Source: a virus. From it: a stretch of 58,687 nucleotides of DNA. The notes beneath the pieces were generated by a model. It saw only the letters and a list, made by a program, of their open reading frames with translations. It ran no database searches and was not told the DNA's origin. Location: the IMG/VR virus record IMGVR_UViG_3300021957_000041, positions 1 through 58,687 of that record. One strand, 5' to 3'. Below, in pieces: positions 1-8,086 of the stretch. A program made the translations under genes and the position numbers. How positions within the stretch are numbered: the stretch's first letter is position 1; every line of letters begins with the position of its first letter.

Positions 1-631
1 AAGTTGGTGTCGAACTTACTACATCAAACTGACTGAGTGTTTCATAAAATTTGATTGCGTATGCTTGACGTTCTTCGGGTTTCTCGTTCAACGCAAGACC
101 CATAGCAATACGCATCCACATTGCTTGTGGAGTTTCCATTCTACGACCTTCTATGTGCAGTAAATACCGATCATATATAGTTTGAATACCAAGATACTTC
201 CAATCTTTTTCTCGTTCAATATTCAATATACTACTAAGTTCACGTAAATCAAAACACTCAAGAAGTTGTTCGTCCAAAATTTCTTCACGGACTAATCTAC
301 GCATATTCGTAATAAAACTTTTCCGATACTGAAGTTCAAATGCATCACTGTCCACTCCTTCACCGAATACTTCTTTGTAAATTGTATTAAGAAGCATTCT
401 TGCAGCCATATAAGCATAATTCGGCTCAAACTCAATTTTAGACCTAGCACTCATAATAAGTGATTTGTCAATGTCCATAGTTGTTACTTTATCAAACAAC
501 TTAATTTTTGCGTCAATTAATACTTCACTGGCACTAACATTATCTAAATTCTTTGCAGCTCGTTCTGCACATTTGTTGATTTTATCAACATTAAAATCTT
601 CTAGTCTACCGTTGCGTTTTTTTACTTTCAC
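1..631 (-). CDS. nrdA: Ribonucleoside-diphosphate reductase, alpha (large) subunit, N-terminal part (cut by window edge)
   Basis: Class I ribonucleotide reductase large subunit, which makes dNTPs for phage replication. I translated the minus strand from a GTG at 631. The product begins VKVKKRNGRLEDFNVDKIN, a typical ATP-cone allosteric domain. It continues to a segment containing METPQAMWMRIAMGLA and ends at the edge at FYETLSQFDVVSSTPT, matching the entry to the catalytic barrel. About 210 residues are present and the rest lies left of the window. The GTG start is chosen because AAAAGG sits about 7 nt upstream and no in-frame ATG precedes the ATP cone. A promoter-like box (677-688) and a terminator hairpin (688-709) separate it from the helicase gene. 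Family is confident; the exact subtype cannot be read without the active-site cysteines. Confidence 0.9.
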   Translation of the reverse strand, partial: MKVKKRNGRLEDFNVDKINKCAERAAKNLDNVSASEVLIDAKIKLFDKVTTMDIDKSLIMSARSKIEFEPNYAYMAARMLLNTIYKEVFGEGVDSDAFELQYRKSFITNMRRLVREEILDEQLLECFDLRELSSILNIEREKDWKYLGIQTIYDRYLLHIEGRRMETPQAMWMRIAMGLALNEKPEERQAYAIKFYETLSQFDVVSSTPT

Positions 632-676
632 TTGTAACCTTTTGTTAGTTTTTTATATTAACATTATAATTTAATT

Positions 677-688
677 ATATAAATATAT
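677..688 (-). promoter_or_regulatory. Late-type promoter box upstream of nrdA
   Basis: The nonamer TATATTTAT (coding strand; plus strand 679-687) recurs in intergenic gaps across the window. Here it sits directly after a terminator hairpin and 47 nt before the nrdA start. Assignment as a -10-like element is inference from recurrence and position. Confidence 0.45.
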
Positions 689-709
689 TTTACGAAATAC
701 ATCGTAAAA
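688..709 (-). terminator. Hairpin terminator after the helicase gene
   Basis: Perfect 8-bp stem (688-695 with 702-709, TTTTACGA / TCGTAAAA) and 6-nt loop, 25 bases past the helicase stop codon. The following transcript is A/U rich rather than a clean U run, so termination efficiency is uncertain. Confidence 0.55.
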
Positions 710-734
710 ATACATACTATATATACAGAATTTT

Positions 735-2153
735 TTACCCAATATCAACAACATCTTCGTTATTATATGATTTTTTATTGGTATTCATTTGATCATACTT
801 AGTTTTCAATAGATTCTTTGTCCCATTCTCAGAATCATTCATTTCCACCATTATTTCCGCACCCTTTGTACTTTTTTCATCATATATTTCAATAACACCC
901 GAAGACGTGTCAACTCTACTTGGAAATGTCAAACCATCGGGTCCAAACCGATTTTTAATGACATGAAATCTACCTGTGTTACTGACTTTGTCAGTTGCTT
1001 TTCTTGATAAACTTATCACGAAATCTGCCGTCATTATTTTCCGATAACTATCCGCAACTTTTTGTGCTTCAATAATATTATCTTCTAACGATGAACGACT
1101 TGCTTGTGATGCAGTCCACACAGGTACTCCGAGTTCGCCCGCAAGGCCTCGGAGATCCTCATAAATTCCTCCTTGCTCAACATAACTGTTGGCATTATTT
1201 CCGTGATTACCAGGAGATAAAATATCTGCATAGTCAATCACGACCATATCAACAGGATACCCCATTGTATTTGCTAAATTTGCGTGTGCAAGGATTGTAC
1301 TCACTCCTACACTTTTGGTTGGATATTCTTTAATAAGAAGTTTTCCTTTGATACCTGCTACAATACTTTTTACTTTTTCTTCGTGTTCCATGATATCCTG
1401 AAACGGAATGCCTGTAAAACAACTATCATAACGAAGACCAACATAGCACTCATTAAGTTCCATTGTATAATGCAACACGTTTTTCCCAAGTTGCATTGCT
1501 GACTTACCTAAACTTGCCAAACACCAACTTTTTCCTCCACCTGCACTACTGATAATAACCCCTAGTTCTCCTGGTCCAAGTCCCCCATTTGTTAAATCAT
1601 CTATGACTTCTTGTCCTGTTGAAATTGTATCTCTGGCAGTTTCTGACATTCTTAACTCAATATCACGAGCATAATCATGCCCCATGTTTCGTTCTGTTCC
1701 TGCTTTAAGTGCATCATCAACAATTCGTTTAATGGAGTCGTATTGACCACCTTTAAGAAAGTCAACACTTTGCATAATTGCATTTTTCAGTTTTTGATTT
1801 TTACAAAAGTTCAAAAACTCATTTTTAACAAACTCGGCGTCGTGCGTTTCTACTTGAGTAAAAATACTTCTAAGTTGATCAATAACCGCAGCCTTGAGTG
1901 AATCAATTCCTATATCATCACATCTGATTTTAAAAACATCAAGAGTAGTTGTTCGTTTATACTTGCCGTAATAACTAAGTATTTCTTCTACAATCCATTT
2001 GTTTGGTTCACTCTCCCAATATTCAGTTTCAATGATGTCATGTGTTCTTTCTAAGAACTTTTTATCGTCAATTAAAGCACGAATAGTTTTACTTTGAAAT
2101 GTAGTCCCAAACTTTTGTAAGGTATCCACATTATTATTTATAGTCTCCGTCAT
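735..2153 (-). CDS. 41: Replicative DNA helicase, DnaB / T4 gp41 family
   Basis: Ring-shaped 5'-3' helicase that unwinds the fork and works with a primase. The 472-aa protein has a helical N-terminal domain (about residues 1-170) and a RecA-like ATPase domain that opens with GGLGPGELGVIISSAGGGKS, Walker A SAGGGKS at 203-209. The motif VVIDYADIL supplies the Walker B aspartate. The sequence LHYTMELNECYVGLRYDS matches the DnaB H1a/H2 region. Length fits gp41 (475 aa in T4). The C-terminal tail is polar and probably flexible. It lies downstream of the 5'-3' exonuclease with a 57-nt gap holding a small GATTGG/CCAATC palindrome and a possible sigma70-like TTGATT-17-TAATCT promoter. No primase gene is visible in the window. 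Confidence 0.93.
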   Translation of the reverse strand: MTETINNNVDTLQKFGTTFQSKTIRALIDDKKFLERTHDIIETEYWESEPNKWIVEEILSYYGKYKRTTTLDVFKIRCDDIGIDSLKAAVIDQLRSIFTQVETHDAEFVKNEFLNFCKNQKLKNAIMQSVDFLKGGQYDSIKRIVDDALKAGTERNMGHDYARDIELRMSETARDTISTGQEVIDDLTNGGLGPGELGVIISSAGGGKSWCLASLGKSAMQLGKNVLHYTMELNECYVGLRYDSCFTGIPFQDIMEHEEKVKSIVAGIKGKLLIKEYPTKSVGVSTILAHANLANTMGYPVDMVVIDYADILSPGNHGNNANSYVEQGGIYEDLRGLAGELGVPVWTASQASRSSLEDNIIEAQKVADSYRKIMTADFVISLSRKATDKVSNTGRFHVIKNRFGPDGLTFPSRVDTSSGVIEIYDEKSTKGAEIMVEMNDSENGTKNLLKTKYDQMNTNKKSYNNEDVVDIG

Positions 2154-2210
2154 ATATAAGAATTAGATTATCAAATGATTGGAATCCAATCAAGACTTTT
2201 TTTAAAAAAA

Positions 2211-3287
2211 TTACGATTGTGAAGAAATCGCATAGTTATTCAGAATTGTCCATGTTTCCATCAACCAGTTGTGATGGTTAGGAAACGCAGCCCATAATTG
2301 GTCTTCTGCAAACTTTTTACTAAACTCAAATTTATTAAGAGTTGTAACAGAAGAATCAACATGATCAAATACTTTTGTTTGCATACTTGCAGGTAATATA
2401 GAATCAGTCAGTTGCATCAAATCATAATTTCGTTTCAGCAAAATTTGATTTTCTTCTTTAAGAAAGTTCTTATACAAAGGCATCTCTTTTTGTTTTTTCT
2501 CTGAGATTTGTAATAAATCATTTATATTTAGTTTTGTGTCATTTGTAAATTCAGGAAATGCAGTTTTTAGTTTTTTCTCACCTACACCTTTAATTCCGTC
2601 TATATTATCACCACGGTCTCCGTCTATTGTTCTATACAATAAAAAATTACTCGGATGGATTCCATATTCATGCAATACTTTCTCAGGAGTATAAACAGTT
2701 CGTTTAGTTGGACTATAAATCGTTACGTCATCATCTACAAGTTGAAGAAAATCTTTATCGGTGCTCATTATAGTACACTTTTTACCAAGTCCACTGAAAT
2801 AAGAACGAGCAAGTAATGCAATAACATCATCTGCTTCGACATTGTCCATGCAAATAGTTGTAACAGGAAGCATATTAAGATATTCAATGAGTTTAACTAT
2901 TTGTTTTTTCATTGAGTTATCTTCTTCTCCTTGATCCATATCCAAACTCAATGCACGATTCACACGAAATCGTACATTCTTTTTCATTTTATAATCAGAA
3001 AAAATCTTACGTCTTCTTGAAGAACCACCCTTGCCATCAAATATGATTATACAACGAGTGGGTTTACGCAAACGAATAGCATGACCTATACTTTTTAGAA
3101 ACCCCGTGTAACCACCTATATGATCTCCATTGTCATTCGTGGTTGGGTACATACTCCAAACACGCATAAATGTGTTCATACCATCAATTAAAAGAGCATC
3201 AGAGTTTATTGTTCTGTTTGCGTCTAACTCAGCCCTTTGCTCTTCTGAAAATTCCTGAAATAAACTAAATATTTTATTATTGCTCAT
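2211..3287 (-). CDS. 5'-3' exonuclease / flap nuclease (FEN family; T4 RNase H-like)
   Basis: Structure-specific nuclease that removes RNA primers and flaps during lagging-strand synthesis. The protein (358 aa from the chosen start) has a PIN-like domain beginning DALLIDGMNTFMRVW. Acidic metal-binding clusters lie in IIFDGKGGSSRRRK, VEADDVIA and STDKDFLQL. A helix-3-turn-helix region DGDRGDNIDGIKGVGEKKL follows, typical of T4 RNase H and the Pol I 5' nuclease. I choose the ATG at 3287 (MSNNKIFS), which overlaps the uvsX stop by 11 nt. An ATG eight codons upstream (3311) is possible but extends the overlap, and neither has a strong ribosome site. The UvsX-exonuclease-helicase order points to a replication/recombination operon. 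Confidence 0.88.
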   Translation of the reverse strand: MSNNKIFSLFQEFSEEQRAELDANRTINSDALLIDGMNTFMRVWSMYPTTNDNGDHIGGYTGFLKSIGHAIRLRKPTRCIIIFDGKGGSSRRRKIFSDYKMKKNVRFRVNRALSLDMDQGEEDNSMKKQIVKLIEYLNMLPVTTICMDNVEADDVIALLARSYFSGLGKKCTIMSTDKDFLQLVDDDVTIYSPTKRTVYTPEKVLHEYGIHPSNFLLYRTIDGDRGDNIDGIKGVGEKKLKTAFPEFTNDTKLNINDLLQISEKKQKEMPLYKNFLKEENQILLKRNYDLMQLTDSILPASMQTKVFDHVDSSVTTLNKFEFSKKFAEDQLWAAFPNHHNWLMETWTILNNYAISSQS

Positions 3288-4440
3288 TTGAAACCGATGC
3301 CAGTTCTGCATCTTCTATTTCAGCATTATCTGTAAACTCAACGTCTTCATCTATAACACTATTTGCTGATTGATATTCCATGATTAGATTATCACATATA
3401 TGTGTGTATAGTTCAGTTCTTAAATCTTCATCTTTCAGCATTTCAGGAAATTCTTTTGCCATAAACTTATAGTCTTTTCCCTTAGAGTCTGTAAATGAAT
3501 AATAAGCACCACCTTGTTTTAAGATTTTGTGAGTTTTTAAAGTTGTTATCCAACTTCCGATGTCATCAATGCCACGATTAAAATAAATTTCAAATGATGC
3601 TTTTCTTTGAGGAGGTCCCATTCTGTTTTTTACAATAGTTGCTTCGCATTTGCCACCGATAACTTCTGTTGTTGCACCTTTTTTAATTTGACCCATGCTT
3701 TTGAGACGAATGCGAACACTTGCGTGAAACGCAATTGCTTTTCCACCACTCGTTGTCCACGGATCACCAAACATAACTCCCATCTTTTGTCGGAGTTGAT
3801 TAGTAAATACCAATGCAATTTTTTGTCTTCCGATTGTTGAAGTTAACTTACGCATTGCTTTACTAATTAAAATTGCTTTGGTGGTTGCGTAACCATCCTT
3901 TGCATAATCTGCCGCCATTTCAATTTTAGTTGATGCAGCTGATACACTATCTGTTACAATAGTTACAAGTTTATCTTTGTTGCTTTTACGTACAGTTGCA
4001 ATGATGTTGTCAATCGTTGCAAAAATATCTTCAACCGTGTCAACATGAACATACAATAACTTTTCAGTATCAACACCAATTGCTTTTAGATACTCAATGG
4101 ATACACTGGTCTCGGTATCAATTAATACCGCAACACCCCCTTTCTTTTGAGTTTCCGCAAGAATATGACCTGATACTAAACTTTTTCCACTTTGTTCAAG
4201 TCCAGTTAGTTCTGTGATTCGTCCTGTTGGAATTCCACCATTAGGACGATTTGAAATAGCAAGATCAAGAAGACTACTACCAGTTGAAATCCAATCAGAT
4301 ATAAGTGACGGATCATCACCTTCACTTAAAAAGAAGGCAACTTTACCTTCGTCTTTATATGCAGTATTTAAACTATCTGCAAGTACACTTGCTAAATCAT
4401 CAGATTTGCTTGCTGTTTTTACTTCTTTTTTCTTTGCCAT
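3277..4440 (-). CDS. uvsX: UvsX / RecA-type recombinase
   Basis: Strand-exchange recombinase forming ATP-dependent filaments on ssDNA for recombination-dependent replication and repair. The 387-aa protein is close in length to T4 UvsX (391 aa). Walker A is GLEQSGKS (residues 80-87), followed by VAVLIDTETSVS, which contains the catalytic-carboxylate region, and VTIVTDSVSAAS as Walker B. The segment LVFTNQLRQKMGVMFGDPWT matches the RecA L1/L2 area. The acidic C-terminal tail (DEDVEFTDNAEIEDAELA) resembles the regulatory tail of RecA proteins. It lies directly downstream of gp32, its usual partner. A hairpin at 4468-4495 separates the two genes. Confidence 0.93.
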   Translation of the reverse strand: MAKKKEVKTASKSDDLASVLADSLNTAYKDEGKVAFFLSEGDDPSLISDWISTGSSLLDLAISNRPNGGIPTGRITELTGLEQSGKSLVSGHILAETQKKGGVAVLIDTETSVSIEYLKAIGVDTEKLLYVHVDTVEDIFATIDNIIATVRKSNKDKLVTIVTDSVSAASTKIEMAADYAKDGYATTKAILISKAMRKLTSTIGRQKIALVFTNQLRQKMGVMFGDPWTTSGGKAIAFHASVRIRLKSMGQIKKGATTEVIGGKCEATIVKNRMGPPQRKASFEIYFNRGIDDIGSWITTLKTHKILKQGGAYYSFTDSKGKDYKFMAKEFPEMLKDEDLRTELYTHICDNLIMEYQSANSVIDEDVEFTDNAEIEDAELASVSNEQ

Positions 4441-4467
4441 ATTTAATAATTTTTAGTTTGTGAACTT

Positions 4468-4495
4468 GTGTGGTGAGGGAACACCCCCACCACAC
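4468..4495 (-). terminator. Stable hairpin between gp32 and uvsX (attenuator or processing site)
   Basis: GTGTGGTG (468-475 of the 4-kb block) pairs with CACCACAC (488-495), and an inner GGG/CCC pairing closes a short AACA loop. The downstream side in the transcript is not U rich, so it may stabilise or process the gp32 3' end, or partly terminate, rather than act as a classical terminator. Confidence 0.5.
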
Positions 4496-4515
4496 TTATA
4501 GTTCTTTTTACTTCT

Positions 4516-5346
4516 TTAAGACTTAAACAACTCTTCAAAAGCAGCCTCTACATCTTCCGTGGAAGTTGCGTTTGGTTTGCTTTGGTCTGTAGTTGCACTA
4601 GCAACGGTTGGTTGCTTTACTTCACTTTCGGTTTTTTCAACCTTGACAGTTTCGGAATCAACCGATTCTGCCGGTGGTGCATCTTCTTCAGACTCACCAC
4701 TTACCCACTTTTCAAGAGCATCCTTCAATTCATCATAACCAAGTTCTTGATAAATCTCTGTGATTTCTGCTTGATTGTTGGCAACACCATCAACGATATT
4801 CTTATTTTCGGATATAGGTGATGTGTTTGGTTTAACACGAATGTTAGTTTTTGGAAATGATCTTCCTGCTTCTTCTGCGGAAAGAAACTCAATGGTGATG
4901 TCTCTTCCTTGTGTAGAATCAGTAATATCTCCATAATCGGGATCAGCAATAACACTCAATAGTTCTTGGTAAACTTCTTTACCGAAACCCCAAAACCTAA
5001 CTCCTTCTGCTTCTTCTCCACGAACAAGAACAGGTACAAATGTACGCATCTTTGGCATTAACGAACGACCCATGCGGTAATCATCTTTGTCACCACTACG
5101 AGTTAACTTTTCAGCAAACTCAACGATTGGGTCAGGACGACCAAACGACTTTGGTGATAAGTATGTTCTATTATTGATTCCATAATGAAAATACAACTCA
5201 ATAAATGGATTATCGGGTTGATGCTTGTATGGTACAATACGAACTTGTTGCTTACCAGGTTGAGGTTTCCATTGATAGTTTTTGCGATTATTTGTCTGAG
5301 ACAAATTATTCAACTTTGCTTTTATTTTATTTAGGTCAATAGCCAT
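4516..5346 (-). CDS. 32: Single-stranded DNA-binding protein, gp32 family
   Basis: Coats ssDNA at the fork and organises UvsX loading. The 276-aa protein has a short basic N-terminus, then KNYQWKPQPGKQQVRIVPYK and ELYFHYGINNRTYLSPKSFG, which match the gp32 OB-fold core. A long acidic/low-complexity C-terminal tail ends EDVEAAFEELFKS, as expected for the partner-binding tail. Length fits T4 gp32 (301 aa). Unlike T4 gp32, the translated sequence contains no cysteine, so the zinc-binding subdomain ligands are missing. Start ATG has AAGGA 7-8 nt upstream. A near-consensus sigma70 promoter precedes it (5390-5418), which fits early expression. Confidence 0.9.
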   Translation of the reverse strand: MAIDLNKIKAKLNNLSQTNNRKNYQWKPQPGKQQVRIVPYKHQPDNPFIELYFHYGINNRTYLSPKSFGRPDPIVEFAEKLTRSGDKDDYRMGRSLMPKMRTFVPVLVRGEEAEGVRFWGFGKEVYQELLSVIADPDYGDITDSTQGRDITIEFLSAEEAGRSFPKTNIRVKPNTSPISENKNIVDGVANNQAEITEIYQELGYDELKDALEKWVSGESEEDAPPAESVDSETVKVEKTESEVKQPTVASATTDQSKPNATSTEDVEAAFEELFKS

Positions 5347-5389
5347 TTTTTATTCCTTAATTTTTGTATGTTTTATTATTATTCTTAAT

Positions 5390-5418
5390 ATAATACTATT
5401 CGTTTTGATATTCGTCAA
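5390..5418 (-). promoter_or_regulatory. Sigma70-type early promoter for gp32
   Basis: On the coding strand TTGACG (plus 413-418 of the 5.4-kb line) is followed after exactly 17 nt by TATTAT (plus 390-395). The initiation point would lie about 40 nt before the gp32 ATG. This is the best host-type promoter I saw in the window. Confidence 0.65.
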
Positions 5419-5433
5419 TCAGAATTATATTAA

Positions 5434-5664
5434 TCAAGAAGATTTTCCGTCATTTTCAACGAAATTGTAAAAAATCGAAGCAACTTCTAATACTTCGTGT
5501 GTAGTTGGAAGTGGAGGTATTTCGGGAGCAGAATTATCGTATTTAGCACGTTCTTGGAGTTCTTCTTTTTCCATGTGCCATGCTTCCCATACCATCTCTT
5601 TTGCGTTTTTTAACACGTCTAATCGAATGCCGTAGGCATCTAAATTCTTTGATTCATTTGTCAT
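5434..5664 (-). CDS. Small conserved-looking acidic protein, function unknown
   Basis: 76-aa protein starting MTNESKNLDAYGIRLDVLKNA. I do not recognise a catalytic motif. The sequence is helical, with a conserved-looking LDVLKNAKEMVWEAWHMEKE segment followed by a Pro-rich break (APEIPPLPTTHEV) and a second helix. This is a layout I associate with small phage replication-region proteins, but no function follows. It stands between the methyltransferase and gp32 with its own upstream late-type box at 5711-5720. There is no clear Shine-Dalgarno sequence; the leader is A rich before the ATG. Codon use and composition match its neighbours, so it is likely a real gene. Confidence 0.75.
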   Translation of the reverse strand: MTNESKNLDAYGIRLDVLKNAKEMVWEAWHMEKEELQERAKYDNSAPEIPPLPTTHEVLEVASIFYNFVENDGKSS

Positions 5665-5710
5665 TTTTCAATTGTTATTTATTAATTACATTAACGAATT
5701 AATGTGTGTA

Positions 5711-5720
5711 TATAAATATA
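5711..5720 (-). promoter_or_regulatory. Late-type promoter box upstream of the 76-aa gene
   Basis: Exact copy of the recurrent nonamer (coding strand TATATTTAT, plus 5712-5720) in the gap between the methyltransferase stop and the small gene, 47 nt from the start codon. Confidence 0.45.
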
Positions 5721-5746
5721 TCTCAGAACTCGTTTTGTGTCAATTT

Positions 5747-6514
5747 TTAAGTAGATTTTTGAAGATTTTTTTCAATTCTTTTGCGTGAAACTTCGACTGC
5801 TTTTTTGTTGATGTCACATCCTAAATAATTACGATTTAAAGACTTAGCAACATCGAGTGTCGTTCCACTTCCACAATAAAAATCTGCAACTAAATCTCCC
5901 TCGTTACTACTTGCTTTAATGATGCGTTCAAGTATCTTTGGGTGTTTTTCTGAATAATAATCAGTTTGTTTTTTAACTTTTAAACCCGATGGGATGTCAT
6001 CCCAAATATTTGTAGGTATCGTTCCAACTTTTAATTTTTCTTCGGTAATATTAGGACGATCTTGTTTTTTACTGATTACAGATTTATATGGAACCCGAAT
6101 ATCTAAATCATTGAAAACAAAATCATTCGATTTTGTATACACAATTATGTAATCATGTTTTTTTGCGAACTCTTTTTTTCCACGACCACCTATATTAAAT
6201 TTTACTACAATTTGGTTTCTGAAGTTTTCATATCCAAATATATTATCCATCAAAATTCGTATCCAATGAACAATACGCAAGTCCATTTGAAGATATATGG
6301 TTCCTGTTTCTTTTAACACACGATTCATTTCGTGTAAACGAGGAATATAATGATCATCTATATCTTTTTTATTGTTTGGTAAATCTGTATAATCTTTGAA
6401 CTTTTTACCAGTTCCATAAAGAATATCACAATAAACTAAATCTACACTATTTGTATCTAGTAGATTAAGAAGTTTTAAATTATCAAAATGGTAAACTTGG
6501 TTTATGGGTTTCAC
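5747..6514 (-). CDS. Site-specific DNA methyltransferase (beta-class N4/N6 amino type)
   Basis: Probable S-adenosylmethionine-dependent modification of exocyclic amino groups in DNA. The 255-aa protein has the permuted beta-class order. The catalytic motif IV region comes first (LVYCDILYGTGKKFKDYTDL; Asp30-Ile-Leu-Tyr33) and the SAM-binding motif I near the C-terminus (DFYCGSGTT, residues 211-219). The order and the TGKKF segment resemble type III methylases. Motif IV reads DILY instead of the usual DPPY, so activity cannot be taken for granted, although Asp and Tyr are kept. The start is GTG at 6514 with GGAAG 9 nt upstream; an in-frame TAA just before it excludes earlier starts. It follows SpoVR by 3 nt, so it is translated from the same transcript. 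Confidence 0.85.
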   Translation of the reverse strand: MKPINQVYHFDNLKLLNLLDTNSVDLVYCDILYGTGKKFKDYTDLPNNKKDIDDHYIPRLHEMNRVLKETGTIYLQMDLRIVHWIRILMDNIFGYENFRNQIVVKFNIGGRGKKEFAKKHDYIIVYTKSNDFVFNDLDIRVPYKSVISKKQDRPNITEEKLKVGTIPTNIWDDIPSGLKVKKQTDYYSEKHPKILERIIKASSNEGDLVADFYCGSGTTLDVAKSLNRNYLGCDINKKAVEVSRKRIEKNLQKST

Positions 6515-6517
6515 GCA

Positions 6518-8083
6518 TTACAACTTCCCACCTTCAAATCTTTTCATTTCTCCGTTGTTGTAACGATAACGAACTTCAACTTCAACAGTTTCTTTGTTTT
6601 CTCCGTAACCTTCTGTTTCTACATCGTATGTAAGAATGTTGATTGGTTTCTTCATTATTTCATGTAAATATGCCATAGTTCCCGTTGCATATTTGATATC
6701 AAGTGGTCTTCCATCAAAGTCGTGTCTAAGTAAAATCTCAGTATTTTTGTATTTCATGTTCTCCATGTAAATCACAGGACGACCCATATTAACGTGGCGT
6801 TCAACTAACTTTTCTTTTATCTTTTTGTGATCTTTACTAACAACGACATATTTGTTTGTTGATTTATCTAAAGCATATTCAAAATACTCATACTTCTCAC
6901 AAAAATCTCTTGTAAAAAATTCATTTAAAAATGTAACATCATTATAGTTCTCACGAACTTCATATAGTTTTTCACGACCTAGATTTAAGTTTTTATTCCA
7001 ATATCTTTTTTCATCACCATTGTCGCAATTTTCGTATTCTTTACCAAACTTACCTTTATTCCATCGGTCTTCAATATCACGCAACAAAGTATTTCCAAGT
7101 TTGTATGGATTGTTCATGTTATATTTACCACCCAAAACTCCTGCATGGTGTTTTGCATAATCAAAAATACCATCGTCTCCTGCAAAATTACAAGTTGCCA
7201 TAATATATGAATCCCAATAACTTGCCCAACCTTCATTAAGAACTTTTGTCATTCCTTGTGGACGATAATAAATAGATTCATCACGAATCATACTAAGAAT
7301 ATTTTGTTGCCAAGGTTCTAAACGACAATGATTGATAATCATCAACATAATATCTCGTTCAGGTTTCAATGGAAACTTATTTTCTGCTAATTTTTGTCGT
7401 TCTTCACGTTCACGTCTTTGCTTTTCAATATAATGTGCAGGATTAACATACTTCTGCATATACTCTTTAGTGTCTAAACGAGAAACGTGCTCACGGGGTT
7501 GACGATCTTCAAAGTTAAACTTTGTTGCTTTCTTTAAACTACTTTCACGATAACATAATGATGGATCAATTAAATCATCAATAGCAAGAGCTGCATTTAA
7601 AAAGTCTTTTACTTTCTTTCTACCAAATCTATCCATGTACATACGAATTTTATCACTATGATTTGCCATAACATTCATCATGTTACGATTCGTATGCTTG
7701 AACATAATATTGTTTTTAAAAAAATCACTATGTGCAGTTGCGTGTGCAACAACAGTTAAATTATCAACAATAGGATTGTTACGTTGCAGATACATATAAG
7801 TCGGATCAGTATTTACAACCATTTCATAAATCTTACCCATACCTGAATGATACTGATGATGTAACTGCTCAAATTGTTGTCCAAAATTAAAATGAGGATA
7901 ACGAACAGGAAAACCACCATAAGCGGCAATCTCAACTATTTCGTCCGCATCAAATTCTTCAATAACCAACGGATATGGATCAAGTCCATTATCATAACAC
8001 GCCTTTAAACACTCAGGTATAAGAGCAGCCAACTCTGGACATACTCCTTCGTTTAAACTATCTACTTCCCATGCAATTCCCAT
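6518..8083 (-). CDS. SpoVR family protein
   Basis: The 521-aa protein starts MGIAWEVDSLNEGVCPELAA and carries signature stretches of the SpoVR/YcgB family: FPVRYPHFNFGQQFEQLHH, IYEMVVNTDPTYMYL, VVAHATAHSDFFKNN and LNEGWASYWDSYIM. Length matches bacterial members (about 470-520 aa). In Bacillus the family is linked to spore cortex formation. In non-sporulating bacteria it belongs to a starvation/stress system with PrkA and DUF444 proteins; the biochemical activity is unknown to me. The several His residues in HFNFGQQFEQLHHQYH and AHATAHSDFF look like metal-site candidates (inference). It lies 3 nt after the DUF444 gene and immediately before the methyltransferase, so all appear to share one operon. 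Confidence 0.93.
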   Translation of the reverse strand: MGIAWEVDSLNEGVCPELAALIPECLKACYDNGLDPYPLVIEEFDADEIVEIAAYGGFPVRYPHFNFGQQFEQLHHQYHSGMGKIYEMVVNTDPTYMYLQRNNPIVDNLTVVAHATAHSDFFKNNIMFKHTNRNMMNVMANHSDKIRMYMDRFGRKKVKDFLNAALAIDDLIDPSLCYRESSLKKATKFNFEDRQPREHVSRLDTKEYMQKYVNPAHYIEKQRREREERQKLAENKFPLKPERDIMLMIINHCRLEPWQQNILSMIRDESIYYRPQGMTKVLNEGWASYWDSYIMATCNFAGDDGIFDYAKHHAGVLGGKYNMNNPYKLGNTLLRDIEDRWNKGKFGKEYENCDNGDEKRYWNKNLNLGREKLYEVRENYNDVTFLNEFFTRDFCEKYEYFEYALDKSTNKYVVVSKDHKKIKEKLVERHVNMGRPVIYMENMKYKNTEILLRHDFDGRPLDIKYATGTMAYLHEIMKKPINILTYDVETEGYGENKETVEVEVRYRYNNGEMKRFEGGKL

Positions 8084-8086
8084 AAC

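Noticed and set aside
2177-2191. GATTGG/CCAATC palindrome as a terminator after the exonuclease gene
   Set aside because: Only a 6-bp stem, no U run follows in the transcript; too weak to list as a feature.
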